Of a stretch of 6,754 nucleotides of DNA, positions 6,351 through 6,754 are shown in pieces (the stretch's first letter is position 1; the number at the start of each line of letters is the position of its first letter). A program made the position numbers and the translations under genes. Origin of the DNA: DUZB01 sp964407525. GTDB taxonomy: Bacteria > Desulfobacterota > DSM-4660 > Desulfatiglandales > Desulfatiglandaceae. Below the pieces are notes generated by a model. That model ran no database searches. It saw nothing but the letters and a program-made list of their open reading frames with translations, and was not told where the DNA came from. Location of the stretch: assembly GCA_964407525.1 (NCBI GenBank), contig CAYOWC010000273.1, positions 1 to 6,754 on the forward strand, written 5' to 3'.

Positions 6351-6618
6351 TCAGGCGGGTTTTTCCTCATTGATATGGGTAGAAAAGTCCATCCAGGTTA
6401 TCTCGAATATTCCATTTTTATGATTTAATCCATTCTCAATTCGGATAGGCTTATTAATCCGATTTTCCCTGCTCCTTTGTAACATGCGCAACGATTACCA
6501 GAGGCCCGCTCCGGTTGGTGGCATTTGGAGAGATGATGACACAAAGGCAGGTTTTCTGTAAATCGGTGCCGACAGTTGGATCCAGATTGGCGAAGTAGAT
6601 GTCACCCCTTTAGTCCAT
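6351..6618 (-). pseudogene. Decayed MazF/PemK-type endoribonuclease toxin
   Basis: From ATG at 6618 the frame reads Met-Asp-stop (TAA 6610-6612) and then continues RGDIYFANLDPTVG (codons 4-17), LCVIISPNATNRSGP (25-39) and LVIVAHVTKEQ (40-50), the unmistakable N-terminal half of MazF. It stops at 6454. In the next frame an open segment (about 6464 to a TGA at 6351) reads INKPIRIENGLNHK... and may be the shifted C-terminal half, though its resemblance to MazF is weak. Three lesions are visible: a nonsense codon at position 3, a frameshift near codon 51, and Cys24 where the family has a conserved catalytic Arg (KxRP motif, here KTCL). Thr47 is kept. No start within the window would bypass the stop and retain the RGD strand, so the gene is probably dead. 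It precedes the VapBC module on the same strand. Confidence 0.75.
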
Positions 6619-6621
6619 TCA

Positions 6622-6681
6622 TTAATACTTCCAATCGGGCTTGGTCCTAACGTCGGCCATTAGAGTTGTTTTCTTACTCAT
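6622..6681 (-). pseudogene. Possible antitoxin tail preceding the MazF-like remnant
   Basis: A short frame, ATG at 6681 to TAA at 6622, encodes 19 residues ending ADVRTKPDWKY, with its stop 3 nt before the MazF-type ATG. That spacing is usual for an antitoxin followed by its toxin. The frame is open upstream to the window edge, but there it runs through the inverted repeat at 6678-6754, so the upstream codons are repeat-derived. This suggests an antitoxin gene truncated by the repeat. The family cannot be recognised from so few residues. Confidence 0.3.
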
Positions 6682-6754
6682 AATCTTAATCGTAATCATA
6701 ATCGAAGAGCCCTGGAATAGGTTAAAAGGAGTATGATTATGATTAAGATTATGA
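6678..6754. repeat. Inverted repeat built of TAATCN words at the right edge
   Basis: Arms 6678-6700 and 6732-6754 are complementary at 22 of 23 positions (one mismatch at the 15th base) around a 31-nt loop. The left arm and its flank consist of hexamer-like words (TAATCT, TAATCG, TAATCA, TAATCG). The right arm ends at the window boundary, so its full extent and any flanking direct repeat cannot be seen. It resembles the elements at 1115-1272 and 3939-4127 in layout but shares no sequence with them. Confidence 0.75.

Overview
The window looks like an accessory region of a Gram-negative anaerobe, most plausibly a deltaproteobacterium (Desulfobacterota). This rests on three things: a LivHMGF-type ABC importer next to a long-chain acyl-CoA ligase, a thiolase remnant of the kind found in acyl-CoA-rich genomes, and intergenic tracts of near-tandem short words. 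The assignment is inferred from gene content and is not proven. Every recognisable gene is on the minus strand, so reading 'downstream' means moving towards position 1.

Layout from right to left, in the sense of transcription: (1) 6678-6754, an inverted repeat cut by the window edge; (2) 6351-6681, a decayed MazF/PemK-type toxin with a possible antitoxin tail before it; (3) 5559-6256, an apparently intact VapBC (Phd/YefM-type antitoxin plus PIN toxin) module with its own candidate promoter and operator; (4) 5112-5482, a thiolase pseudogene with no N-terminal half, an internal deletion and a frameshift; (5) 5012-5115, a short-word repeat tract; (6) livH, livM, livG and livF (4989-1322), a tightly packed operon interrupted only between livH and livM by a 177-bp inverted-repeat element; (7) a 263-bp gap holding another inverted-repeat element and a 3x7-bp tandem repeat; (8) the first 352 codons of an acyl-CoA synthetase running off the left edge.

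LivH and LivM would form the membrane channel and LivG and LivF the ATPase pair of a HAAT-family importer. No periplasmic binding protein is in the window. The adjacent AMP-forming acyl-CoA ligase and the thiolase remnant suggest, by inference, that the imported ligand could be an organic, fatty or aromatic acid rather than a branched-chain amino acid.

The most interesting signal is non-coding. Two inverted-repeat elements are each flanked by 7-bp direct repeats that look like target-site duplications. Removing the livH-livM element plus one copy of its flanking repeat restores a livH stop codon 6 nt before the livM start. The inverted repeats and word tracts share an architecture (degenerate 6-9-nt words, often re-used as inverted arms) but not a sequence, which is worth a genome-wide search.
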